NCBI RefSeq assembly: GCF_963678975.1
Contig: NC_089273.1
Location: forward strand, 24,136,356-24,200,355
DNA: 64,000 nucleotides
Source of the DNA: Dysidea avara
Taxonomy: Eukaryota; Porifera; Demospongiae; Dictyoceratida; Dysideidae
Direction: 5' to 3'
The notes beneath the pieces were generated by a model. It was not told the DNA's origin. It saw nothing but the letters and a program-made list of their open reading frames with translations, and did no database searches. A program made the position numbers and the translations under genes. Positions 33,073 through 45,205 of this stretch are shown in pieces. Position 1 is the stretch's first letter, and each line of letters starts with the position of its first letter.

Positions 33073-33344
33073 CTGAAACATACAAAGTACTTTTAGTTTA
33101 TCCTCTTTATAATGAACACTTTTGGATCTGTAATTTTAGACCTATATATAATTTTTTTGTTCAATACAAGTTTTCCTCCTGACTGGATGGGTCCAAAAAT
33201 TTTTAAAACTAGAGCAGTTTTTTTGTAGGTTGAGCAGTATACCTCTTGTGATATCATTAACAGTCAATATACAAGTACAGTGATAGTATACTGCCCTAAT
33301 TGGAATACAAGCACACACAACATATTATAGGGACTGAACTATAC

Positions 33345-33413
33345 CTGTCTCTGTTTGCATGAGATTATAGATGTTCTTTTCAATAGTAATAGGAGCACAC
33401 ACAACATACGTGA
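33345..33413 (-). CDS. Probable short exon upstream of NACHT exon
   Basis: 69 bp between a TTTTTTGTCAAATTCAG acceptor and an ACAG|GTATAG donor. It reads TYVVCAPITIEKNIYNLMQ then TETG, and its single carried-over base completes the Gly codon that begins the NACHT exon. The frame is consistent with the downstream exon. No DEATH, CARD or other effector domain is encoded, and none was recognised further upstream (33420-36000), so the true N-terminus is missing or too distant. Confidence 0.5.
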
Positions 33414-33419
33414 CTGAAT

Positions 33420-36270
33420 TTGACAAAAAATGGCTTCGACGCACATAGCTTTGTTAGGAGATATGGCGATATTAAGTAATCATTATGTAACTTAGTACCA
33501 ACAGCTGTAAAAACAAAATTTGCACCGATTATTCATCTATTTACTAGCCATGGAGGTGTATAAGTTTGTAATACCCAAAATATGCCCTGTTTTGGGTAGC
33601 TTTTTTCAAGTGGGTATAATATCACAGGTGGTAGTAGTAATAGGATGGGAGGCTGGGGATGGTCTTAATATAGTATAAAATGGACCAAGAAGATGAATGG
33701 AATCCAGAGGCCAAGTTTGGGTCCTCTGTGGCCCTCAAATCACTCCAAATTGATTTGAGAACACTATTGGTGAGCTCTCTGTAAAGTCCCAGCTCACTAC
33801 ACACCATTACAACGAAACCATGGCCATTTAATGGTGCCAATCTTCCACTTGTGGCTTTGACAGGGTTGGAAGAAAGATGCTACAGAAACCAGACTTGCCA
33901 GTCCTGAGAGAAATACATAGTGGAATATGTTAATGTATTAGACCAGCAATCCATTTCTGGTAAAAACGTAAGTTTGATTTTGTGTGTGTGGAAGCCGGGT
34001 TAAATGAAATCCGGTCACATTCACAGAATGAACTTTCCACCTGGCTCTTATTTATGATGTTTGATGCTCTGTTTACTGGTGCTCTGTTAAGTTAACAGTT
34101 AACATACCCTTAATAACAAAGCACACTGTTGGATAGCACTGTTGAATTTAACCCTGGCTAGTTGGATGAACTTTTGCTATCATAAACTCTGTAAACTACT
34201 GATAATTATAGCAACACTATGGCAAGGCTGTTTTGTGACCAAATAAGCATAGCCATATATGATGGTTTTAGGTTGGATGGTTTCATAAAATGGATTAGTT
34301 TTGGTTCAGGCCTGTAGCATTCTGTCCAAGCATAATACAGGCATAAAGGTCTGGAGTGCTATCATGCTAGCACATTAGGTGAATATGGAAAATTGATTAA
34401 TATCTTAAAATGTAAACTTGTAATACACCACAAAAAGTTGCTATTTACCTACTAGTCTCTAATAGAACAGTCATAGTGAGTGCAATAAATGCTCTAATAG
34501 AGCATTCATAAATAAATAAATAAATAAAAATTCAAGGATGATGTTATAAATGCTAAAGAAATATAATGAAATATTCCCAAAGGGAGGCCATTTCTTATCA
34601 ACATTACACAATTAATTGCCAGGTGGCTAGACTACTCTTTTTCATTCAGAAGGGGAATGATGAAGTTGGTAGTAAATCATTTAAAAAAATATGGAATTAA
34701 ATCAAAATCTTGTGTCCTCTTCTTCTATTCTCTCACATCACATTATAGATCAGAAATAGGCAAATTGTTGAAGAATAAGAAACCAATGTTGTCAAATCCA
34801 TTTGTCACCAATATGTATCTTCAACATGCTATCAATTGTCCATCTATCTTCAACATGCTGCAAAAGAAAGTCTGCTTTTACCTCTCTTCCCATTGAACAG
34901 CATGGGTTACATCTAGATGTTATTTGTTTACATGTAGGTTGTCTTCTGATTGCGCTTGTCGCAGTGACTATTCAGTGTCGTCATGGTGTCTTTTCTACCA
35001 CCTGACATAACAATAATTGTGCACTTCTGTCATCTGAACTTTACCACAATATGTTAATTCATCTGCACCCACTAACTTGGAAGAGTCTAGATATAGGACT
35101 GCTGTCTGTGATTGGTTATAATGCCCATTTTGACATACATGCTACAGACTTTGGGGTGACCAACATCAGCATGAATCTTGACATCCCTGTCCTTTTCTCT
35201 TTTACTCCTCCAATAGTCATCCTCCTTGAGGCTTACTTCTTGTAGGTATGAACAGGAGAAGTGTTGTGTATACCAGAAAGGCTTCAAGAGGTCAAGACAT
35301 TCTCTTGACATTTTTAACATGTGGTGTTATTGGTAGGGATGACGTAAAAAGGAAACAGGGAAATCAGGAGGACAGTCACTCATATTAATAAAGGAATCCT
35401 ATTCTAGAAATATGGCACTTTCATTTTACAAATAAGACAACCAGTAAAATTCCCAAATGATAAAAGTATATTGATGACAACAATATTCTCTGATCCTTTT
35501 CCAGGGTTGTAGAGCTAAGATTTTAACTTATTTTATGGTGGTTTTGCATTCAAGAGCAACACATATGTTGGGTGTGGGAAACTGAGCAGCTAATGCATTG
35601 AATCTTGTGTTGAATTGCAGGAAGTGACCTTAAACAATACTGGACTGCACCAAGTTACATCAATATAGATGATGGAAGGACAATTCTTGCAAGTATTTAA
35701 GTTATATTATAAAACTGCTATTCAATCACATTGTATTGTAACAGGTTGACTTCTGATATCACATTATGAAAACAAACCACATGTTTATTGTAAGTATTAC
35801 ATGCACAGAATCAAGTTGATAACACAATTTTGTATTATGCAATGCATACAACAGGCGCATATACAGGAATTTTGAAAAGGGGTTTCCACTACAGCTAAGT
35901 GACTGTTATATTAGAGTAGTTTATATTGCCTGACTGCTTTATTAGAGTATCTCAATCTTTTCACCAAAATCATAATTCAGAACAATGCTATCACGTTAGA
36001 AATTATTATTTAACTAAGATAAAAGTATAAAATGTGTTCTGTTCCATGATAGATTTCAGATTCTGGAAACCTGAAGTTTCAATTTCTTAATGTTTCAAGT
36101 AGTGTGTAAAATCCAAATGGAAACCCCCTCGGTACTACCCTAATTACAAAGTACATATGTTCCAGTTGTATGCACAGAATTTGTATAGAAGAATGACAGA
36201 TAAGTTTTATAAGGTTAAAAATAATTTTTGGGAGCACATAGATGAGTTGTTAATAGTGTCAGGAGGAATG
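33420..36270. other. No confident gene
   Basis: AT-rich sequence upstream of the NLR. Short open frames (33622-33840 minus, 35051-35245 plus) have no recognisable domain. It contains a (TAAA)n tract at 34500-34530 and three copies of the CTCTATTAGAG-type motif (34457, 35899, 35931). Confidence 0.4.
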
Positions 36271-36281
36271 TCACTGTAAGG

Positions 36282-37163
36282 CAGGGGCGTATTTAGCCCA
36301 AACATGATGCCTGGGCAAGCCCATTTACCTGTACACCTAGTCCAGTGAACAACCTGTGTGGGTTCATACGTGCATTCATCAAATTGTTGTTTTCAAGTGC
36401 ATAGCATGGTTAGCTACAGTTATGAACTCTTATCTGTATGCATATAGAATAGGTTATCAGTCTGCATTCACTCCCTACTAATCTCTAGCTATGACGCATG
36501 TATCGATTGTGGGACTGCCACACAACAGAATACTTCCAACTCATATTGAACAATACTACTGAACCGATAGATTTCTTGCACTGACTTGTACTTGTGCGGA
36601 TCACAAAACTGTCCTGACACCGGTTCATCTATGTACTCAGTGGGGGCATCCATTCCTTACAACCACCCACAAACTCTACCACACCCTACTGGGTGATCCT
36701 ACAAAGTATCATCAGCAGTTATTCCCTGGATATTTCTTCATCGTAGTTGTATCACAATAAATCCGGGCACCGATTATTCAGCATTAGACCTTTAGCTGCT
36801 GATATCAAGCAGCAAAACAGCTAGTCGTCTTGAGTATTTTCACTTCACGCAGTCTATATACAGGCAAACTCCGAACTATCATCATTTCTACAAATTGGCA
36901 CTATTCATTTTGGATGGGCACATCTCCGTTTTTCAGATTTAAATATAGTAACTTGTAATCTATGGAGCCATTATTAGAAGTTAGACTCTTAATTAAATGT
37001 GCAGCACTTATTTTCCATGCAAGAATTCGCTGCAAGCATTCGCTACAGTCAGTGGTACTCTAACTGTAATTAATAAACTGTGAACAGTGTATTTTCATGT
37101 GCGGCTGCCATGCCAGAAGATTTTGCAAATGCCCGGGTATGCCCGGGTGTAGGTACGCCACTG
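36282..37163. mobile_element. DNA transposon remnant, 882 bp
   Basis: Ends CAGGGGCGTA and TACGCCACTG form a terminal inverted repeat (CAGNGGCGTA). Imperfect inner matches continue (GCCTGGGCAAGCCCATTT against GCAAATGCCCGGGTATGC). No transposase frame is evident. Similar ends occur at 44127-45057. Confidence 0.6.
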
Positions 37164-38040
37164 TTGTAGGACGTACACCAAAGTACAGTGACAGTACAAT
37201 CAGTGGTAGTACACACAAGGTCAAATCATATGGTGACAATAGCCTGTCACCAGTAAAAGACTGGTTGTCAAGAGCTCAAATTTCATCATAAGAAAAAAAG
37301 TATATATGTACAATAATATGTTTGCACTTCAATGAAGTGTAGAAAAATTTTAATGGATACCAATCTAGGGAATAGAATCCTAAAGTACCAAGAGCATCAG
37401 AACATAAACTAGCTACTCTATTGATGTGATAATTATGGTTTGGAATTTAATGCATCATCAAAACTGTTCAATTCTAGACAACACAAAACTTGGACTGTTA
37501 GTAAAGGAAAAGTGTAGTGTTGGTAAAGGATCTGTGTGCAAATGTAGAAGATCTTTTTACTCTTACTTTCTCATATACAATGTAATTACTTATATAATAC
37601 TATATAACCAAGAAGCCAATATACTGTACAACTATACTGTATAATAACAGAAGAATATTCATGCTGACCATGGAACAGCTAAGTATGTACTCAGATACAA
37701 TACAATTAAAATTACATTAGCTATCCCTTGCTGAGCTGGAAAACATATAGTATAATTTTAATGTATAAATGTTGTATAAATGTTTATAATACATTACACA
37801 TCTATTGTTTATATCATACAGTATGATAGTACTGTATAGTAGAGACCACAGAGGAGTAAGCATGGCCCGCGAAAATAACATCACCCAAAACCAGCCTCAG
37901 TTTTCCCTGATATTGATGAGGCAGTATTGCATAGGTAAACCTAAACCCAAACAAGCTTTCAGATCAACCCGAAATGTTTTCAACAAGTTGCTACAGAATT
38001 TTAAAAATAATTTATTTAATGGAATTTTCTACTGACTAAC

Positions 38041-38859
38041 CATAGATAATAGAGTAAAGGGATAGGAAACGCAAGCGATTTCCGGTTTGATTTCCGTTAC
38101 GCGTGACTTGAAAGGACAAGACAGTTTTGTGAGAATTAGTGCTCTAAGCAGCGTAAATAGTAATCCAACAGACTACAGTAAGTATTTAGGCCTATGTGAG
38201 AGATTTTGGCGAGAGAATTCAGACCGTAGATTTTGTAACAAAGCGTATCGCATTAACCGTGATTGTTACACGCTGTCACACTTTCGCTCATCGTACCTTC
38301 ATGCCTCGTCCATACCGCTTCTTTTATAGCCGGTTCCACTTTCGAATCTTGTGGTAAGCTAGGCGTGTCACCAACACAGTCTTTTACCGTTGCGTTGTAC
38401 TGCAAGGTGGTTTAAACTTTTGGTTAAAAATGGAAGATACTTAGTCGTTTCTTCAAGCAACAGTTCTTGTTTTGCTCCGATATTTCCTCTGGTTCCCTCT
38501 GTTAAATGGTAAGGAATACGTTTATCACAGTTAAAAGGATAGAATATATTTACGAAGAAAGTAAAGTAATTTTTGGGCCGTTTTTTTCACTTTCAATCTC
38601 CTTTAATTTTGCGTATAACTTCCTTGAGGGTTGGTACCATCCTATTTCCCTCGTTTACTTACTTGAGTTCACTGTAGCGAAGTTTCACAGTCGTTGGTTA
38701 CAAAATTCTGTCGTTACAACAATTTGTTTCTCTTTGATACAAGCGCAGCAAGCGTAACGAGTATGTCCGTGACGTACTACACGGAATTCCAATAGAAATG
38801 TACGTATTTTGTGACGTCACGTTATTGCGTTTCCTATCCCTTTACTCTATTATCTATGG
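38041..38859. mobile_element. TIR element nested in repeat A
   Basis: Perfect inverted termini of about 34 bp: CATAGATAATAGAGTAAAGG then GATAGGAAACGCAA, with complement at the right end. GACTAAC flanks both sides (38034-38040 and from 38859), compatible with a 7-bp target duplication. However, the site lies in a GACT microsatellite, so the duplication length is uncertain. No transposase recognised. Confidence 0.8.
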
Positions 38860-38861
38860 AC

Positions 38862-38893
38862 TAACTGACTGACTGACTGACTGACTGACTGCC
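38862..38893. repeat. (GACT)n microsatellite
   Basis: Seven or so GACT units at the junction of the nested element and repeat A. Confidence 0.9.
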
Positions 38894-39519
38894 TGATGAC
38901 TTCAGACAAGCATAACTTGATAATGGCTGAGGCTACGGGTTTGATATTTTCACTGTTTGACATCACTTCGACCAAAGAGGTGCCTTTTGGAATACTGCAG
39001 TACTTACAATGCATTCTTCATGGACTTGCCAGTGTCCTCTTTTCAGTTCTTTGTGTTCCATTATTTTTTTCTGGCAGCAAAAAGTGTTGATTTGGCAATA
39101 GCATGTGATGGCTTCTGAAGTTGTCCGTACTTTTCATATATAGTGGCTGTTTTGATGGCAGTGGTGCTTTTCGGACAGTTCTTGATTCGTACTGCTGTGT
39201 AACGGGTTGAAAACAGCCGACAACAAAGTGTAATGGATACTTCACTTTTCAGACAATAATTGATATAACTGGGATGTGCGGCACCATTTCTTTCCGTATG
39301 CATGGATTGCAAAGGTGCTTTCCAAGCAGTTCTAGATCCAAAATGCTGTGCAATTGGTTGAGCATAGCTGACAACAAAGCGTAATGGATACTTCACTTTT
39401 CAGATGATAATAGATATAGGGGGTACGTGGTGCCATTTCAGATGCAGTATGTATAGGTTCACCAGTCACCATAATTATTTACAAAAAAAGTTAACAAAAC
39501 ACTACACAAAAAAATTTGG

Positions 39520-39773
39520 AATTTTCAACCAGAGTAAGGACTATATATAGCACATCAATAAAAAGTACTGAAACAAGCTGGAGTAGTGCACGATATTAAA
39601 TCACAGTAAAACAATAAGAAGTGTTATATTCCTACTGTGCATTTTCTTGAGCACAGTAGGGATATAACACTTCTTATTGTTTTACTGTGATTTATTAATA
39701 CCGTGCACTACTCCAACTTGTTTCAGTATTTTTTATCAATGTGCTATGGTCCCTACTCTAGTTGAAAATTCCA
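39520..39773. mobile_element. Foldback/MITE (copy 2)
   Basis: Same family as 1468-1658, with longer and better-preserved arms: GTACTGAAACAAGCTGGAGT, CACGATATTAAATCACAGTA and AGTGTTATATTCCTACTGTG are mirrored across a TTTTCTTGAG centre. Confidence 0.8.
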
Positions 39774-39799
39774 TTTTTTTGTGTACTTGTTATATAATA

Positions 39800-41700
39800 A
39801 TTTGTTCTTATGTTTGCAACAATGCATACAGCATTTTGTAAGATTGACTTCTACTTATTTAGTTATTAAATAATTATTTAATAGTTCATTGATTACCACA
39901 TTATTTCATTGATAAGGAAGCGCAACTCTAACTAACCACAAAAATGAATGCACAAAAATATTTTAACTGTTTAATGGTGTATCTATCAATAATAGACAAA
40001 GCTACTAGTTGTCTCTTTATTTTATTGAAAGTAAGAGAAGAACATGTTTTCTTTCATCTCAAAGGGATACAACATTTCTGGTAACCTACAAGGGACATTA
40101 CGTATTATAGTTATTCAGTTGCTACAGCACCCATAGAACATGGTGCTGCAATGTGTTCTGAAATGCATTTCACCTTTTCCAACTACCCACCCACAGCTTT
40201 CATTTCTCACACACTAGATGTTTTAGCTAAAACTTTTGCAGACATACAGTAGGTGATTGTGTAGAGATATCATGCACATGAATACACACGTTTGCACGTG
40301 CAGACAGACACACATGCATGCACACACATTTGCGTGTGTGCAGACAGACAGACACACATGCATGCATGTATGCACACACATCACACAAAAATTTTCCACA
40401 ACAATTACAGAAACCAGGCACGCACCTCACAGCTGGCTAAAGCAAGGTGTATGCCTGGATATAAACATCCAGTACATACATAATCAATTCCTTGCATACT
40501 CACCAATAGCTTACCTTCTTCAGAATTTTTAATGGATTCTAGACTGTTGTACCTCTTAGCCATTACTGGACTTCAAGAATCTAATCACTATGAAATAAGA
40601 AGCCAGTATTACAGGGTATCTGAATACATCAGTACTAGTACTTCCTCACATAAAACCCAAGGCACCTTTCTTTCCAGCATTTACCCAGGTTTAAAATGAA
40701 TATATAGGAGACCTGGCATTTATTCCTGAAGGATACCAAGCATAAGTGGCACCCAGATCCAGACAAGCCCAGGTATCAGGCTACTTTTCCTTTAGCTACC
40801 CAGAGAAATCGAAGACATAAGTTGAATACAACTAAAAACAATTATTGTATAAGAATGGAAAGCCAATTACAACCCACATACATTTGAGGAAAGAACACTT
40901 GTATTGATACTGAGTCTTGTATGTACAGTTAACATAGGTAAAGCAAATAAGCAACAGATTAAATGTCCTTATGAAGATGGGAATCTGTATGTGTGAAGCA
41001 TGGCTAAACAGCTTGCCTGCATAGTGTTTGGACATGGCTATGCTATTGTAGAGCATTTATTTTACTTTAGAGTGCAATTGTAGTAACCACAAAAAAAAAA
41101 ACATTTACAGTATGCAGTGTGTTTATGCAGCATAAAAGTTTAAGAATATAAGTTTGATTATGGATCATAGTAATAAAAAGTGGCAAAAAGGTACATTGTC
41201 TACAACTGAAGATATGTGACCTGATTTTAGAATACTATCCATTTTGGCAAATTCAAAAGTTGTGGAAGTATACTGAATTGAAATTATTAAAAATATAAAA
41301 TTACACTGCTAGACTCCCAACTATCTATAAAGCTTAATAAAATTATAATTCAAAAGCTCCCAAATCCGCGCAGCAGTACTAATATTTAATAGTACACATA
41401 CAAACAGACAATAGCTACTTACCAACTTTTAGATGCAACTCTAAACAAAATCACTGTCTACTCCGAACAGGAGGTAATAATAATTTGCAGTACATACCAA
41501 ATAAGGAGTTATATTTGCTTCAACAGCAAGCTATGAATAGTCCATTCACAAAAACCAACAACTGTATGCAACTAAATTCATGGCTTTAAACCACAGCCCA
41601 CTAAATGTAAGGCTTGTTATGTGAGCACAAGTGTACTTAGTTCATGTGGTGCAAAAAGGTTCTTGTCATAAGTGTTTAAAATAAATCATGGTGTTGAACT
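39800..41700. other. No gene recognised
   Basis: AT-rich, with a CA/CATG-rich tract at about 40275-40385 (alternating ACACAC, GCATGCATG and CAGACAGACA) that generates spurious His/Thr/Cys-rich open frames on both strands. Confidence 0.5.
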
Positions 41701-41743
41701 ATGTTTTTCCAAAATCTTATTTGAAGTATTTCATTACAGCAAC

Positions 41744-42275
41744 TAAACATTACACACAACTTTTAGTCTTTGATTCACTCCCTCTGCAACATACAGGACT
41801 CTGTTATGATCCAACGCCATTCCCAGAATACTATAAAATTCTCCAAGTTGAGAACCTTTGTTGCCAAATTGTACTATCAACTGATGATCAGAGTTCCATA
41901 CTTTGATCTTATCATCATCACCATCACTATTAGCTATGATGTAACCATCTGGAGTAAGGATAATACCCCCATGGTCTAAGGCATTCTATTTTACTGATGT
42001 AAGAGCCAGTGTGGCTGAACAGTTGAATACAATTACCATGCAGGTCACTGACTGCACCATTGTCAACATCAACAGCTATTGTAACAGGATATTGAAACTG
42101 TCCTGGGGCATCACCTTCACCACCAAACGAAAACATAAAAATGCCACCTTGTTGAAATACCTGTACTCTAAAATTGTCACTGTCTACAACAAACAATTTG
42201 TTATCACTACTGAAGGCCAATCCCATTGGACAATTGAACTGCCCATCTTTACTACCTCTTATGCTGACTGCTGAT
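41744..42275 (-). pseudogene. NHL-repeat protein fragment (TRIM-like C-terminus)
   Basis: Reads AVSIRGSKDGQFNCPMGLAF, DNKLFVVDSDNFRVQVF, FSFGGEGDAPGQFQYP and NCIQLFSHTGSYISKI. After a one-base shift in a GGGG run near 41975 it continues PWGIILTPDGYIIANS, KIKVWNSDHQLIVQFG, GEFYSILGMALDH and VLYVAEGVNQRL, ending at a natural stop near 41744. These are successive NHL beta-propeller blades, as in RING/B-box/NHL proteins. A possible acceptor (TTTTTATCAG) at about 42272 would make it a last exon. No RING, B-box or upstream exon was found. The frameshift suggests a pseudogene or an assembly indel. Confidence 0.75.
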
Positions 42276-42619
42276 AAAAATTTTCCTTGCAGAGCTCCTT
42301 ATAGCCATTGATTTACAAGCCTGTTCAGCTGTTTCTTGCCTTCGTTCATTCACTTTGTCAGTCACATCAAAGTACATAATAATTATTATTATGCACTGAT
42401 TTCACTGGCGGTGAATTAATACACAATTGACCATGCTTGAATGGCTTCATACCATGGCACTCCCTGATACATAGTTAGCTATATGTTTTGGTCTTAAAAG
42501 ATTGGGTGTGTTAACCATTAACCAGTGTTTACATGTTAGATTTTACCTACTAATTAGATATCTATACAGATAATTATTATTGTTGTTCTGGTTTTTATAA
42601 TTACATTTTAAACACAATG

Positions 42620-42676
42620 CTAAAACAATTATCCTATAGACATAGCTATAACTATGTCTATAGGATAATTGTTTAG
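42620..42676. repeat. Perfect AT-rich hairpin
   Basis: AAACAATTATCCTATAGACA is followed after a TAGCTATAACTA-type centre by its exact complement. Confidence 0.85.
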
Positions 42677-42961
42677 CTGTTGACAGATACTGTATGTACT
42701 AATGAAATTACTGACAATAGCTTTATTTAAAATGTGTGCACACTGCACAGTAACAAACATTATTCAAAATTGAGTACGAAGTGCTCCTTATCAGTATACT
42801 ATGAGTCAATTACAACTGCAGCTAGCCTTTGCAGTTGTCCTAGGATTTTCATACCTTCATGCAACAGTAGCAAATGGGTAAGTAAATGTTTCAGCATGTT
42901 TCAGCATGTTTCAGCATGTTTCAATGCCAGTAGATATATACATTTGTGCAATGATAATACT

Positions 42962-43262
42962 AGTGTAAAAATAATTTTAAAATTAAAACATGGGAATGAG
43001 ATTGCTAATAAACAAGAGTCAAACAAGCCAGCATGTTAAACACACACAGAGATCTCTATTTGAACTCAATGTATTTGCTAGAAACTAAGGGAAAAAAAGG
43101 TAGTTTCAATAGATCAGGGGAAGATAAGTTCTGTGGTATAAACTTTGTTTATTTGAGTCCAAATAGAGATCTCTGTGTGTTTAACACGCTGGCTTGTTTG
43201 ACTCTACTTTTTTATAGCAACCTCTTTCCCCATGTTTTAATTTTTGAAATTATTATTACACT
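42962..43262. mobile_element. Inverted repeat element, about 300 bp
   Basis: Arms of about 110 bp: AATTTTAAAATTAAAACATG, AGAGTCAAACAAGCCAGC and CACAGAGATCTCTATTTG, mirrored in 43150-43262 with a few substitutions around a 75-bp centre. MITE-like. Confidence 0.8.
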
Positions 43263-43269
43263 AATTTAT

Positions 43270-44040
43270 TTGCTTTCATAAATTCATTTATGCATGGATA
43301 GCTAACACGATAATAAGAGTTACTGGTGGTGTTTTATATTACACAGTACTAAAACATGCTTATCAAGTTAGTCATCATGTACAGTTGTTGCTTCACTATT
43401 GAATGTACTTTTTACTATACAGCTTTGAAATTTTCAACTGCAGGCAGTGTATAGCATGCTGTGGTCAGCAATAGTATGGCTTCTGGTTTATCATATAGGC
43501 ATGCACACTTGTGTATCTATGTGATCACAATAAGTCAAGTACACAGTGGTATACAACAACATTTTTGCTCTGGTATGAGCTTAATATACTGTGGTTAAAT
43601 ATAGGTAATGACATAGGGTTTCCAAATGAACGTGTTCACTGAATAGAATCTCTTTGGTAATACATAATTTATGACAGGTATAGTAGGAATTTCTACAATA
43701 CAAGGCAAAATATAAAAAAGAAGATTCACTATGTGCTACTAGATTTTGGAAGAAATGATCAAAATTGCACATTACAAGTTTTGAGGTAAACTGTTTTAGA
43801 ATTCAAGTCAGCATAACTTGCCAAGGATAGCAAGTACGTGCATCAAATTTACACAAGGAATGCATCAATCTATTACCTTTCAGTACTTGTAGCTACTAGC
43901 TGCTTGTAGAGCTTCCTGCCAAATGAGATAGAAAATCTGCACAGTTTAGACGAGTGAAGTGCTGTAGTATCACGAGTGCTCACAAAGGGGCAGAGGGTGA
44001 AGTGGGAAAGAGTCAGACTTCTAAATGGTGGCAGACACAT
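43270..44040. other. No gene recognised
   Basis: AT-rich intergenic sequence; only short open frames without recognisable motifs. Confidence 0.45.
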
Positions 44041-44126
44041 GATTTAAGTCCAGACATAAGATTACAGGGCTATGCTAGCTTCTTAGTGGCTGAGAGATAG
44101 AGTTCAAAACGGAGGTGGACCACAAT
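44039..44126 (+). repeat. Short dispersed repeat B, copy 1
   Basis: AAGTCCAGACATAAGATTAC to GAGAGATAGAGTTCAAAACG recurs at 45062-45140 and, partly, at 45148-45205. The transposon at 44127-45057 lies exactly between the first two copies. Confidence 0.7.
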
Positions 44127-45057
44127 CAGAGGTGTAGGAAGATATTTCAGGCAGAGGTACTGAGGTGGAAGGTGGACTCAGCCCCCCAGATGCTGACAGC
44201 ATTTTCACAATTATAGCTCAAAAGCATTGGAAATTACATATTTAAGGACAAAACAATGATCACATATATGCACATACCACAGGAGCTACCTAAATATGAC
44301 ATTGTATTACAATTTACATGCAATTGTACTGGTATAAATGTCTCAGTATGTATTATATTTTGTGTATACTCTAGAATGGAAGAATGGCCTTTGCCGAATT
44401 ATACAAAAATCGTTATTTATATTAACATATCACTTATATTTATTTATTTATTTCCTGGTGTTAGCTAAATGTAAAATTAAATCATCAATTCTGTTCTGAA
44501 GCAGATGCATTAACAAGTTGTTCAGTTAACATACACTACCAGACTACTTAACATTTTGTACACTGGAGAAGGATGTTTTTGCAACTGTAACAGCTACCAT
44601 CAATAAACAGAGAGGAGGGGTACACCCAACACCCATACTTGGGTACTGACACAAAAGTACACACTTCTTATTCGATATTATCCACATTATTACTGCTACT
44701 AGCGGTGTTTGCTGTGTCATCACCTTCGCCTTCGTCACTTCAATAAACTTTATAACTGGATTTTGTTACTTGCAATCTTGTACTCCAATCCTATTCATCT
44801 CTGCACGTGGAAGACACGTGACATTGTGTTAGATTGTGAATCCATCGTTTTCTATACTTCTTCTGAATTACAAATAATCGCACTAGTGTTAAACAGCTAG
44901 CCAATGGCGAGCTGCAACGTCGGAGTCGTTGAGGTAACCGTCACAGAATCGCTAATTTTGTCTGATCACGTGATCTATTTAATAACTTTGCGGCGCGCGT
45001 AAACAAATTTGTAGGGGTGCTCCAGCACCCATTGCACCCGTGCTTCTTACGCCTCTG
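44127..45057. mobile_element. DNA transposon remnant, 931 bp
   Basis: Terminal inverted repeat CAGAGGTGTAGGAAG against CAGAGGCGTAAGAAG (complement of the right end). The interior has no recognisable transposase. Same CAG-x-GG-x-GTA type of end as 36282-37163. Confidence 0.65.
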
Positions 45058-45061
45058 ATGA

Positions 45062-45205
45062 TTGAGGTCCAGACAAGAGATTACAGGGATGTGTTGGCTT
45101 CTTAGTGGCTGAGAGATAGAGTTCAAAATGGAAGCGGACCAAAATTGAAGTCCAGATTGAGATTACAAGGCTGTGCCGGTTGGCTTCATAGTAGCTGATA
45201 TGTAG
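45062..45205 (+). repeat. Short dispersed repeat B, copies 2 and 3
   Basis: GGTCCAGACAAGAGATTACAG with GGCTTCTTAGTGGCTGAGAG is followed at once by a shorter, diverged copy (AAGTCCAGATTGAGATTACA and GGCTTCATAGTAGCTGA). Confidence 0.7.

Larger units (their letters stand above)
37815..39790 (-). repeat. Dispersed repeat A, copy 2 (with nested insertion)
   Basis: Inverted counterpart of 1440-2515: AGACCACAGAGGAGTAAGCA near 37845, CAAGCTTTCAGATCAAC near 37958, CAACAAGTTGCTAC near 37980, the GACT-rich block, GGTGCCTTTTGGAATACTGC near 38980, a 111-codon frame at 39061-39396 on the minus strand related to the one in copy 1, and the terminal foldback at 39520-39773. It is split by an 820-bp insertion at 38041-38859. 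Confidence 0.75.

Noticed and set aside
22942-33085. Nominal start codons at 33085, 31875, 29165 and 22942 taken as gene starts
   Set aside because: Reading the bases shows TTG, TTG, GTG and TTG. Three of the four lie where a repeat, splice acceptor or frameshift makes the frame continue from upstream.
33622-33840. 72-codon minus-strand frame as the NLR N-terminal domain
   Set aside because: Not compatible with the splice phase or with any death-fold pattern.
40227-40532. His/Cys/Thr-rich frames on both strands
   Set aside because: Generated by CA/CATG simple sequence.
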